From Elusimicrobiota bacterium (GTDB taxonomy: Bacteria > Elusimicrobiota > Elusimicrobia > O2-12-FULL-59-9): a stretch of 20,594 bases of DNA. The translations under genes and the position numbers were made by a program. Every line of letters starts with the position of its first letter. Position 1 is the stretch's first letter. The notes beneath the pieces were generated by a model that was given only the letters and a program-made list of their open reading frames with translations, did no database searches and was not told the origin of the DNA. The DNA lies in NCBI GenBank assembly GCA_016206405.1, contig JACQRQ010000260.1:1-20594 (forward strand), written 5' to 3'. Positions 14,601 through 20,594 of the stretch are shown here, in pieces.

Positions 14601-15043
14601 AAGTCCACCAGATAGGCGCCGGGCACGGCCTGGGTGATGGGCGTGTAGATGGCCTTGCGAAAAGCCATGCCGGAGTCGAACTCATTGGGCAGAACCTGGG
14701 GGCAGGCCTGCGAGCACAGGTCGCAGCGCGTGCATTCATCGGTGACCAGGCGGTTGCGCTTGACGATCTTGGCGGTAAACCGCCCCGGCCCGCCCTCCAA
14801 GGCGACGACCTCCGCCGGGCTTAGAATTTCGATGTTTTTATTCTGGGCGACCTCGCTCATTTTTGGCGCTTCTATGCAAATTGAGCAGTCCAAGGTGGGA
14901 AAGTTTTTGTCCAGCACGGCCATCTTGCCGCCGATGGAGGGCGATTTTTCGACCAGGATAACGCGGGCTCCGGCCTCGGCCAGGTCCAGAGAGGCCTGAA
15001 TGCCCGCGATGCCGCCGCCGATGACAAGAATCGAGTCGCTCAT
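11630..15043 (-). CDS. Tandem HdrA-HdrA-FlpD/MvhD fusion, flavin and iron-sulfur electron-transfer protein
   Basis: The protein has 1137 residues. Unit 1 (about 1-430): FAD fold VIGGGIAG (8-14), Cys53 and Cys56 in TLDCSICIEAPKM, a ferredoxin motif at Cys104/107/110/114, a second motif around 160 (CQRCVEACGPRC), and CVGSRD. Unit 2 begins with the HdrA N-terminal domain (about 446, VGVFICHCGSNIAG), then a second FAD fold (about 587, VIGGGVAG), CVGSRKG, and two [4Fe-4S] motifs (about 925-965, CTACMACVRVCP and CMGCGTCAAQCN). The C-terminal FlpD/MvhD [2Fe-2S] domain starts at Cys1004 (CNWCSYAGAD) and continues with MCSARI and GC...DCHY. HdrA is the flavin-bifurcating subunit of heterodisulfide reductases; FlpD links it to a donor. 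ATG 15043 overlaps the KorC stop by 4 nt. The frame extends about 200 codons upstream, but that stretch lies antisense-free within korC/korB in another frame and is not used. Confidence 0.9.
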   Translation of the reverse strand: MSDSILVIGGGIAGIQASLDLAEAGARVILVEKSPSIGGKMAVLDKNFPTLDCSICIEAPKMSEVAQNKNIEILSPAEVVALEGGPGRFTAKIVKRNRLVTDECTRCDLCSQACPQVLPNEFDSGMAFRKAIYTPITQAVPGAYLVDLEHCLNDPPNYLPCQRCVEACGPRCIDFGMPRQETLSREAASVIVATGYDLMPAERLKEYGYGTHPDILTSMELERLLTSAGPTGGEVLRPSDGRHPKNALLVLCVGSRDRRFFRHCSRFCCMYSAKHAFQLMDHGVKDVTVLYMDRRAYGKGFDDFWARTAQEGAKFIRGRLAELSPSGEGGLRAVYESTAEGRLVKQDFDLAVLATAVQPSAGLNDLAKALGVETDPDGFFKSEETQGGLIASTRPGVYIAGCASGAKDIPDSVAEGGAAAVLALGHMDSRHWAEEEKAAPMKGLETPRVGVFICHCGSNIAGVVDVKRVAEFSKKIPGVVYAQTQMFSCAGNTQKEIEKAIRDNKITRVVLAACSPKTHEVTFRGVCRRAGLNPYLLEMANVRNQDSWVHKEDKEAATLKAMELTAMAVEKAKRLSPLEPTQQPVSQQALVIGGGVAGMTAAAALARQGYATYLIERGQRLGGIVADLTTLAPSGVSAAELIEALVKQLDQTGVRVHTQTTVEQIGGYVGSFHARLSTGEELHVGAVVMATGAAPYQPTEFGCGNNEKVWTNMDLERRLAGGDIEGDKFTFVGCVGSRKGNAGCSRYCCASMISQALRLRRLGKKVRVLYKDIRSFSRNAEEVYEQACREGVQFFRYDPEKAPEEAVRFEDGNAVLWDELSGREIRIPTDRLILAAALTPQNDGVASQLKLARSQDGFLLERHPKLGPAETASQGIYLAGSAQAPKDVREAVAQALAAASKASGLLAKDHIEKEPLTAKLDGGKCTACMACVRVCPFGAIEQIGKVKTGSINILAALCMGCGTCAAQCNFGAIDMPYFTQDQVLSQIDAALSDKPEEKALVFACNWCSYAGADQAGIEKVQYPASSRVIRTMCSARIEKSFIERAFEKGAGAVLITGCRLTLQGSDCHYNYANTNTLKRYRAWKAMFARKGVAEERFQLQWISAAEGKEFAAKMKAMHAVVKNYAEGLRAGAPAEKI

Positions 15044-15579
15044 CGCGCCGCCTTGCTCCGGACCTGATCCAATCCCGAGGCGAAAGCCTTCAAATTGAGG
15101 GTCACGGTCTTGGCCTTGACCGTCGAAGCGATGGCTTTCTCCGCGGCCGCGAAGCTGACCGCCCGAGTCAAGCCGACCAGATAGCCGAACATCACCACGT
15201 TGGCCACTATTTTTTTGCCGAGCTCCTCGGCCAGGCGCGTCGCGAAGATCGACGGCGCCGACGCGTCCATGGGAGAGGGCCGGACCAGGCCGGAGTCCAA
15301 TATCAACATGCCGCCCTTTTTCAGGCCGGGACGGAATTTGGCGTAAGCCTCCTGAAACATGCACACCAGGACGTCCGGACGGGTGACCAGAGGAAAGTCG
15401 ATGGGCGCGTCGCTGATGACGATGTTGGCGCAGGAAGCTCCGCCCCGCGCCTCGGGGCCGTAGGACTGCGTGAAGACCGCCTGTTTGCCGTCGTAGAGCG
15501 CCGCGGCCTTGCCCAAAAGCAGTCCTGTCAGCACGATGCCCTGTCCGCCGAAACCGGCGATTTGAATCTCCGTTCTCAT
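15040..15579 (-). CDS. korC: 2-oxoacid:ferredoxin oxidoreductase, gamma subunit
   Basis: The 179-residue protein matches the gamma-subunit fold: IAGFGGQGIVLTGLLLGKAA at the N-terminus (a GxGGQG loop), then TQSYGPEARGGASCANIVISD and PDVLVCMFQEAYAKF. It is the subunit of 2-oxoacid:ferredoxin oxidoreductases that helps bind CoA, and has normal length for a separate gamma chain. It overlaps korB by 4 nt upstream and the HdrA fusion by 4 nt downstream. The gene order D-A-B-C is the usual one for 2-oxoglutarate:ferredoxin oxidoreductase operons. Confidence 0.92.
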   Translation of the reverse strand: MRTEIQIAGFGGQGIVLTGLLLGKAAALYDGKQAVFTQSYGPEARGGASCANIVISDAPIDFPLVTRPDVLVCMFQEAYAKFRPGLKKGGMLILDSGLVRPSPMDASAPSIFATRLAEELGKKIVANVVMFGYLVGLTRAVSFAAAEKAIASTVKAKTVTLNLKAFASGLDQVRSKAAR

Positions 15580-16481
15580 GGAGCGCCCTCCATGCCGTCG
15601 CCGCCGCGCTCCGCGCTCCTCTCGTCGCGGCCGAACTCCGCGGCGGGCCCATGCTCGATCATGGGCGGCCGGAAATGCGGCCGGTCGATATCCACGAAAT
15701 TTCCGAGGACGAAGGGCTGGTCGATGCGGCGCAAATCCAGGTCCAGCTCATGCAGAGCCGCGCGGTGATTGACGACGCAGCGGCTGCGGTAGCGCTCCAT
15801 CTCTTCCAAGCCGTCGCCGATGTTGTTGGGGCGTCCGAAACCGGTCGGGCAGGGCGCGAGCACCTCGATGAAGGTGAAGCCCTTCTTTTTCATGGCCCGG
15901 ACCATGGCCTCCTTAAGCTGCCGCACGTGCAGGGCCGTCCACCGCGCCACGAACGTCGCTCCCACCGCCGCCGCCAGATAGGGAAGGATGAAAGGCCTTT
16001 CGGCGTTGCCGTAAGGGGCGGTGGCCGCCTTGGCGCCCAGAGGCGTGGTCGGCCCCGCCTGGCCGCCGGTCATCCCGTAGTTGAAATTATTGACGCAGAT
16101 GACGTTGAGGTTGATGTTGCGCCTGGCGGCATGGATGAAGTGATTGCCGCCGATGGAGATGAGGTCGCCGTCGCCGCTGAAAACCGTGACCTTGAGATCG
16201 GGCCGGACGACCGAGATGCCCAGAGCGAAAGGAATGGCCCGGCCGTGAGTCGTATGGTAGGAGTCCACGTTGACGTAGCCCGCCACGCGGCCGGTGCAGC
16301 CGATTCCGGAAACGCACACGTGGCGCTCAAGGGGGATTCCGGACTCCAGCATCGCCTGGGCGAAGCAATGCATGGCCGGCCCGATGCCGCAGCCCGGACA
16401 AAGAATATGGGGCAGGCGATCCGCCCTGAAGAGCGAGTCCAGGTGATGGCTTGATGCTATTTTTGCGCCCTCGGCGTTCAT
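15576..16481 (-). CDS. korB: 2-oxoacid:ferredoxin oxidoreductase, beta (thiamine pyrophosphate) subunit
   Basis: The beta chain (301 residues) binds thiamine pyrophosphate and an Fe-S cluster. Visible: LCPGCGIGPAMH, GIGCTGRVAGYVNVDSYHTTHGRA, and the TPP/Mg motif GDGD at 103-106 followed by NNFNYGMTGGQ. The last 30 or so residues (PPMIEHGPAAEFG onward) are a charged tail after the usual domain end. The ATG overlaps the korA stop by 4 nt and the end overlaps korC by 4 nt. Substrate is probably 2-oxoglutarate by operon order and resemblance, though pyruvate or a branched 2-oxoacid cannot be excluded. Confidence 0.93.
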   Translation of the reverse strand: MNAEGAKIASSHHLDSLFRADRLPHILCPGCGIGPAMHCFAQAMLESGIPLERHVCVSGIGCTGRVAGYVNVDSYHTTHGRAIPFALGISVVRPDLKVTVFSGDGDLISIGGNHFIHAARRNINLNVICVNNFNYGMTGGQAGPTTPLGAKAATAPYGNAERPFILPYLAAAVGATFVARWTALHVRQLKEAMVRAMKKKGFTFIEVLAPCPTGFGRPNNIGDGLEEMERYRSRCVVNHRAALHELDLDLRRIDQPFVLGNFVDIDRPHFRPPMIEHGPAAEFGRDERSAERGGDGMEGAP

Positions 16482-17629
16482 GAAAGCGCGGCCTCCAAAA
16501 TATCCTCGGGCAGGATCATGGCTCCGCCCGGGTGATTGACGCGCAGCACCGGAATCTGGGTCAAGCGCTCCACCTCCCTGGAAATCTGGCCCATGTTGAT
16601 CTCGGCCACGACGAATCGCTTCACCACGCCCTTCCTTAATAAGCGGCGAAGCTTGTCCTCAGGAAAGGGCCAAAGGGTGATCGGCCTTAGCAGTCCCACC
16701 CGGGCGCCCTTTTCCCTGGCCGTCAACACGGCCTGCCTGGCCGAACGCGAGGTGCAGCCATACGCCACCACCACGACCTCGGCGTCGTCTAAATGCAGCC
16801 CCTCGTATTCCACGATCGCCGCGGCGTTCAGGCGGACCTTGTCAACCAGCCGCGTCACCAAGGCCCGGTGGGCTTCGGCGTTCAAGGCGGGATAGCCCTT
16901 CTCATCATGAGTGAGGCCCGTAAAATGGACTTTGTAGCCTTCGCCCGCATGGGCCATCGGAGGAACGCCGTCTCCGTCGGCTTTAAAGGGAAGAAAAGCC
17001 GCCTCCTGCGGCGGCCGGACCGGCCTCTTGCGGCCGGAAAAGGCGATTTTGGCCGCCTCCGGAATCATGACGCGCTCGGTCATATGTCCGATCACCTCGT
17101 CCATCAAGACGAGCGTTGGGATGCGGTACTCATCCGCGGTGTTGAAGGCCTTGACCATCAGGTCGAAGCACTCTTGCGCGGAGTTGGGACAATAGGCGAC
17201 GATGCTGTAGTCGCCGTGCGAGCCCCAGCGCGCCTGCATGACGTCGCTCTGGCCGACCGCGGTGGGAAGTCCCGTCGAAGGCGAGCCCCGCATGACGTCC
17301 ACGATGACGCAGGGAATTTCCATCATGGCGGCCAAGCCGATATTTTCCATCATCAGGCTGAAACCGGGGCCCGAGGTGGCCGTCATGCTGCGCGCTCCCG
17401 CGGCCGACGCTCCCAGGACGGCGGCCAAACTCCCTAGTTCGTCTTCCATCTGGACGAAGCTGGCGCCGAGTTCGGGCATTCTGCGGGACAAATGCTCGGT
17501 GATCTCCGTTGATGGAGTGATGGGATAGCCCCCGAAAAACTCAAGCCCCGCCGCCAACGCACCTTCGGCGCAGGCGTGATCGCCCACCATGAAGTGCTCG
17601 CCGCCGCTGACCCGCTTGCCTGAGCTCAT
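16478..17629 (-). CDS. korA: 2-oxoacid:ferredoxin oxidoreductase, alpha subunit
   Basis: The alpha chain (383 residues) carries GDHACAEGALAAGLEFFGGYPITPSTEI at the N-terminus, the ATSGPGFSLMMENIGLA motif, and RGSPSTGLPT followed by DVMQARWGSHGDYSIVAY, all typical of Kor/Vor alpha subunits. The C-terminal transketolase-like part has YGCTSRSAR and LRPITLWPFPEDKL. It forms the catalytic core with KorB. The start is ATG 17629: GGAGAGGAA lies just upstream, and the korD stop overlaps it (ATGA). A longer frame upstream would run through korD and is not used. Confidence 0.93.
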   Translation of the reverse strand: MSSGKRVSGGEHFMVGDHACAEGALAAGLEFFGGYPITPSTEITEHLSRRMPELGASFVQMEDELGSLAAVLGASAAGARSMTATSGPGFSLMMENIGLAAMMEIPCVIVDVMRGSPSTGLPTAVGQSDVMQARWGSHGDYSIVAYCPNSAQECFDLMVKAFNTADEYRIPTLVLMDEVIGHMTERVMIPEAAKIAFSGRKRPVRPPQEAAFLPFKADGDGVPPMAHAGEGYKVHFTGLTHDEKGYPALNAEAHRALVTRLVDKVRLNAAAIVEYEGLHLDDAEVVVVAYGCTSRSARQAVLTAREKGARVGLLRPITLWPFPEDKLRRLLRKGVVKRFVVAEINMGQISREVERLTQIPVLRVNHPGGAMILPEDILEAALS

Positions 17630-17886
17630 TTCCTCTCCTCGGTAAAGATGGCAAATTCCGGACAAACCAGATCGCAGAACCGGCAGTGGACGCAGTCCTC
17701 TTCCTTGCCGGGCGCGACGACCGGGTAGTGGTAGCCTTTGGCGTTGATGCTCCCGGATTCCGCCAGGACCTTCTTGGGGCAAAACTCGATGCAGTAACGG
17801 CAGCCCTTGCAGCGCTCCGGCAGGACAAAAACCTGTCCCTGCGGGATTTTGGCGGCAGTCCAATTGACCGGACGTCTTGTCGCCAT
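17626..17886 (-). CDS. korD: 2-oxoacid:ferredoxin oxidoreductase, delta (ferredoxin) subunit
   Basis: The 86-residue ferredoxin-like subunit has two [4Fe-4S] motifs, CKGCRYCIEFCP and CVHCRFCDLVCP. It relays electrons from the catalytic subunits to ferredoxin. ATG 17886 is preferred over a TTG three codons upstream. The gene starts 5 nt after the hemerythrin-like gene stops, and its stop overlaps korA's ATG by 4 nt. It is the first gene of the kor set. Confidence 0.92.
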   Translation of the reverse strand: MATRRPVNWTAAKIPQGQVFVLPERCKGCRYCIEFCPKKVLAESGSINAKGYHYPVVAPGKEEDCVHCRFCDLVCPEFAIFTEERK

Positions 17887-17891
17887 GGTTC

Positions 17892-18506
17892 TCAACCCGC
17901 GGTGCCGACGTCGGTGAGGTAAGCCTCCAAAATGATGTCGTTCTCCTTTCTCTCATGCAGTCTGAGGTCGGCGGCGAACTCCAAAAAGGCCCTTTGAAGC
18001 GCCCTGGCGCCGGAAGCCTCCTGGGACGCGGGGGTCTCGGCCAGCTCGCACAGGCCGTCGGCGCGCCGCAGGAGTTCGCGGTGCTCCTCATAAAGCGCCG
18101 CGACCTGCCGGTTGAACTCGGGGCGAAACTCCGTCACCTCTTCGAGCTTGCCTCCCGACTCTTCAAGCTCGAAATGGGCGGCCAGACGCTTGCGCAAGGA
18201 CCCAAGCAGCCGCTGCACCTCCGCGGAGGAGAGCTCCGCGCCGCCGGGAGAGGCGGCCAGCAGGCCCTCCAGGCGTCCCAGATCGCCCAGGATGGCGCGG
18301 TGATCGGCCAGGATTTCGTCGGTCAGGTTTTGACGCTTCATCTCCGCCAGAAGCTTCATTTTCAGGTGCTCGCCGATCCAATTCTTGAGCCTGCGGCGGA
18401 CGTCGGCGAAAGCCGCCGACGCGATCAACGCCCCGACCGCCGCTCCGGCGGCAAGCCCGAGCGCGAAAGGAATCACGGGACTGGATTGCTCGTCACTGTT
18501 TTTCAT
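17892..18506 (-). CDS. Membrane-anchored hemerythrin (HHE)-like protein
   Basis: The 204-residue protein has one N-terminal membrane segment (about 11-33, Gly/Ala-rich) and then an all-helical cytoplasmic domain. It holds the spaced ligands of a hemerythrin diiron site: His69 (ADHRAIL), His and Glu in AAHFELEESGG, His in YEEHRELL, and His and Glu in LRLHERKENDII. Such domains bind O2 or NO or hold iron. Between a DtxR/FeoA regulator and iron-sulfur enzymes it could sense oxygen or buffer iron at the membrane; this is inference. The start overlaps the upstream gene by 14 nt and has GGAG 6 nt before ATG. It ends 5 nt before korD. Confidence 0.8.
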   Translation of the reverse strand: MKNSDEQSSPVIPFALGLAAGAAVGALIASAAFADVRRRLKNWIGEHLKMKLLAEMKRQNLTDEILADHRAILGDLGRLEGLLAASPGGAELSSAEVQRLLGSLRKRLAAHFELEESGGKLEEVTEFRPEFNRQVAALYEEHRELLRRADGLCELAETPASQEASGARALQRAFLEFAADLRLHERKENDIILEAYLTDVGTAG

Positions 18507-19203
18507 GATGCGCTCCGGCGCCGTTTTTGCGGCGCAAAAAAATGTGATCGGCCAAGACGGGGTCCATCGCCAGAATGCCGTCCGGAGTGGCGACCACGAC
18601 GGCGGGAGAGGTTTGAACGACCCGGACGACGCTGCCGGGAACAAGCCCCATGGAGAGCAGCCGGTGCAACTCCGGCCGGTGGTGGGGCGAGAGATAGACG
18701 ATTTGCCCCTCCTGGCCCTCCAGCATGGAGCTCAGCGGCGTCACGATGGGGCCGGTATGCTTCAAAGCCTTCATGCAGCATTCCCCGGGAGGGATGGAAA
18801 ATCCATGCGGACAGGCTTGCGGGTGGCCCAACAAGGTGCAGATCGCCTCCTCGACGTCGCGGGTGATCACATGCTCCAGCCGGCAGGCGTTGGGATCGAT
18901 CTGCTCGCGCGGGAGCTCCAAGACGTCGGTGAGGAGCCTTTCGGCCAGACGGTGCCGCCGCGCCATGTCGTGGGCGATGGTCAGGCCTTTGCCCAGCATG
19001 CAAAGGTTGCCTTCGGTCTGAGAAACGAAACCGCCCTGGATCAGCTCCTCCAATATCCCCGGACGAATCGCCTCCTGGAGAAGCCCTTCGAGCTCGCTTC
19101 TTTTGAGCACGCCCTGCTCGAATTGGGTCCACAAAATGCCCAGCGCCTGCTGAACGTCCTCCTCTTCGGTGCTGGGAATCGGATATTTCTTGTTGACATC
19201 CAT
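18493..19203 (-). CDS. DtxR-family metal-dependent regulator with C-terminal FeoA domain
   Basis: The 236-residue protein has a divergent winged-helix N-terminus (about 12-75). A DtxR metal-binding and dimerisation domain (about 78-150) follows, recognised by MARRHRLAERLLTDVL, CRLEHVITRDVEEAI and CPHGFSIPPGECC. A FeoA-type SH3 domain (about 165-232) has LSSMLEGQEGQIVYL and RLLSMGLVPGSVVRVV. It probably represses iron-uptake genes in the presence of Fe(II), with FeoA possibly also contacting FeoB. It starts at ATG 19203, 2 nt after the feoB stop; a GTG 12 nt upstream is possible. The helix-turn-helix is too divergent to name its operator. Confidence 0.87.
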   Translation of the reverse strand: MDVNKKYPIPSTEEEDVQQALGILWTQFEQGVLKRSELEGLLQEAIRPGILEELIQGGFVSQTEGNLCMLGKGLTIAHDMARRHRLAERLLTDVLELPREQIDPNACRLEHVITRDVEEAICTLLGHPQACPHGFSIPPGECCMKALKHTGPIVTPLSSMLEGQEGQIVYLSPHHRPELHRLLSMGLVPGSVVRVVQTSPAVVVATPDGILAMDPVLADHIFLRRKNGAGAHHEKQ

Positions 19204-19205
19204 AA

Positions 19206-20594
19206 TCAGGACCACCCCAGGGCCAGCAACATCTGATTGACGCCGGCCGAGACTAAAAGCGCGTAAAAAATGACCAAGCCGCTGATCGCCAGCGTCACCT
19301 TGAGGCCGCGCTCCTTAACCGACATAAACCATTGGGCGATGCAGGGCATAAAGAGCGTGATGGCAACCAAGCTCACGGCGCTCTGCCTTAGGCTCAAAAG
19401 CCCCTGGCGCTGAAGCTGGTAGAGTCCGGCCGCGCCGTAATCGCGTCGCAGGAAACCGACCAAAAAAGCCTCGGTGGCCTTCTCCGGTAGGCCCAAAAGC
19501 CCGGTGATGAGAGGCGCGCAAAAATGCTCCACGCCCTGGAGCCAGCCCAGGGCGTCCAAAAAATACAGCGCCAGAGTGCCGTAAATAAAAAGCGGCACCA
19601 CCTCCCACACATACCATTTCAGCCGCGAGGCGACCTTGGTCAGGAGATTTTTCATCTGCGGAAGGCGCATCGGCGGGATCTCCATTAAAAACGGCGCCGG
19701 AGCGCCCGGCAACACTTTCGAAGACACCCAGCCAGTCCCTAAAAATGTGGCGACCACGACAAAAAGCCACAGCGCGAAAACGAACCCGCTGAGGCCGGCG
19801 GTCATGGCGAAAATGACCCCCAGTTGCGCCGAGCAGGGCACGGCCAAGGCAAGAAGGAAGCTCGCCAGAACTCTTTCCTTGCGCGTATCGAGAATCCTCG
19901 TGGTCAATAGGGCCATGGTCCCGCAGCCAACGCCCAAAATCATGGGCAGCACCGCTTTGCCGTTGAGGCCGATGATTTTAAAAGCGCGGTTGAGCAAGAC
20001 CGAGAGCCGGGGCAGGTAGCCGGTATCCTCCAAAAATCCAAGGGCCAAAAAGAAAGTGGTCACGATGGGCAGTATCAAGGCGAAGGCATAGGTCAGCGCC
20101 ATGGTAAACACGCCGTAATCGCCGATGAGCATATCCCTTAGAAACGGCCAGGGAAGGAGAACGTGAACCGCCCGCGTCAGCGCGGGATTGACGTAGCCGC
20201 CGAAGACGGTGTTTTCCAAAAAATCAACCGCGATCTGGGCCCCCAGAACGCCCACGAATTCATAAAGAGCCCAAAGCGCCAGGACGGCGATCAGATAGCC
20301 GGGCCAGGGCCGCAAGCACCATTGCCCCAGAACCTGCAGGCCGCGGCCGGCCGGGGCCGAAAAAGGCGCGGCAGGCGCGGTCAAAACTTCCGCCAATACC
20401 AAAGCCGCCTGCTCCCTTCTGGATTCGATGAAAATGGCCGGAAGAGGGCGGAGGAAGCGCCTGCGGATATTTTCCAGGCTATGCGCGATCCGGCCGGAAA
20501 TCTGGGGCGGCAGCAACGGGAAATCCTCGGGCGGGGTGTGATTTTGGAGCAGGAGGGCGGATATAAACCGGAGCTTGTCCGGCAGTTCGGCCTG
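19206..20594 (-). CDS. feoB: FeoB-type ferrous iron transporter, C-terminal part (5' end outside window)
   Basis: The frame is open to the window edge, so 462 residues of the C-terminal membrane part are seen and the GTPase domain is missing only because of the cut. The N-terminal part of this fragment (DKLRFISALLL) matches the helical region before the membrane core. Two Gate-like regions follow: LGVGCGTMALLTTRILDTRKERVLASF with PCSAQLGVIF, and FLVGFLRRDYGAAGLYQL with FMPCIAQWFMSVKERG. About eight hydrophobic segments are visible. FeoB imports Fe(II). The usual GCNVPA or GCTVPA pore motif reads GCGTMA here, so the protein is divergent. It leads directly into the DtxR/FeoA gene, which is the usual feo partnership. 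Confidence 0.85.
   Translation of the reverse strand, partial: QAELPDKLRFISALLLQNHTPPEDFPLLPPQISGRIAHSLENIRRRFLRPLPAIFIESRREQAALVLAEVLTAPAAPFSAPAGRGLQVLGQWCLRPWPGYLIAVLALWALYEFVGVLGAQIAVDFLENTVFGGYVNPALTRAVHVLLPWPFLRDMLIGDYGVFTMALTYAFALILPIVTTFFLALGFLEDTGYLPRLSVLLNRAFKIIGLNGKAVLPMILGVGCGTMALLTTRILDTRKERVLASFLLALAVPCSAQLGVIFAMTAGLSGFVFALWLFVVVATFLGTGWVSSKVLPGAPAPFLMEIPPMRLPQMKNLLTKVASRLKWYVWEVVPLFIYGTLALYFLDALGWLQGVEHFCAPLITGLLGLPEKATEAFLVGFLRRDYGAAGLYQLQRQGLLSLRQSAVSLVAITLFMPCIAQWFMSVKERGLKVTLAISGLVIFYALLVSAGVNQMLLALGWS

Noticed and set aside
13679..14824. 381-codon plus-strand frame inside the HdrA fusion, and similar plus-strand frames at 15651-16454 and 17877-18866
   Set aside because: All are antisense shadows of strongly supported minus-strand genes with no recognisable domain.
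15044..15652. Extension of the HdrA-fusion frame 203 codons upstream
   Set aside because: It overlaps korC entirely, the peptide is low-complexity and Arg/Gly-rich, and the FAD fold begins right at ATG 15043 in an ATGA overlap.

Overview
The window is about 20.6 kb. Roughly 19.5 kb of it is uniform, GC-rich, tightly packed bacterial DNA; a lower-GC tract of about 1.1 kb sits at the left edge. Gene content points to an anaerobic or microaerophilic bacterium that uses sigma-54: ferredoxin-dependent 2-oxoacid oxidoreductase, heterodisulfide-reductase (Hdr) and electron-transfer-flavoprotein (Etf) subunits, a FeoB-type Fe(II) transporter, an NtrB/NtrC pair and -24/-12 promoters. The phylum cannot be fixed from this sequence. 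Desulfobacterota, Elusimicrobiota or a similar uncultured lineage are guesses. No rRNA, tRNA, CRISPR array, transposase or phage gene was seen.

Layout. 1-1101 holds two small overlapping genes of unknown function in DNA of different base composition. 1102-1494 is non-coding and contains two adjacent strong hairpins. 1495-4376 encodes a cytosolic two-PAS histidine kinase and an NtrC-type sigma-54 activator, with start and stop overlapping. 4427-4563 is a sigma-54 promoter plus a leader with an 8-bp tandem repeat, ahead of a single-domain response regulator (4564-4923). A CBS-pair protein (minus strand) and an acetyl-CoA hydrolase/transferase-GNAT fusion (plus strand) diverge from a 98-bp gap (5470-5567) that carries two back-to-back sigma-54 promoters. 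A membrane-bound ferritin/VIT1-type protein (MbfA-like) follows the hydrolase.

From 8607 to the right edge everything is on the minus strand. In transcription order: FeoB (cut by the window edge), a DtxR-type regulator with a C-terminal FeoA domain, a membrane-anchored hemerythrin-like protein, KorD, KorA, KorB, KorC, a 1137-residue tandem HdrA-HdrA-FlpD/MvhD fusion, an HdrD-like iron-sulfur protein, EtfA and EtfB. No gap between these eleven genes exceeds 5 bp and most overlap by 4 nt, so they look like one translationally coupled operon.

Interpretation (inference). The right-hand operon joins iron uptake and iron sensing to an Fe-S- and flavin-rich electron-transfer assembly. Kor would oxidise a 2-oxoacid and reduce ferredoxin. 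The HdrA/FlpD/HdrD and EtfAB proteins could then bifurcate or confurcate electrons between ferredoxin, NAD(H) and a quinone or disulfide-type acceptor. The left half is a local sigma-54 circuit in which the NtrC-type protein may drive the receiver, the CBS protein, and the CoA-transferase and iron-storage genes.
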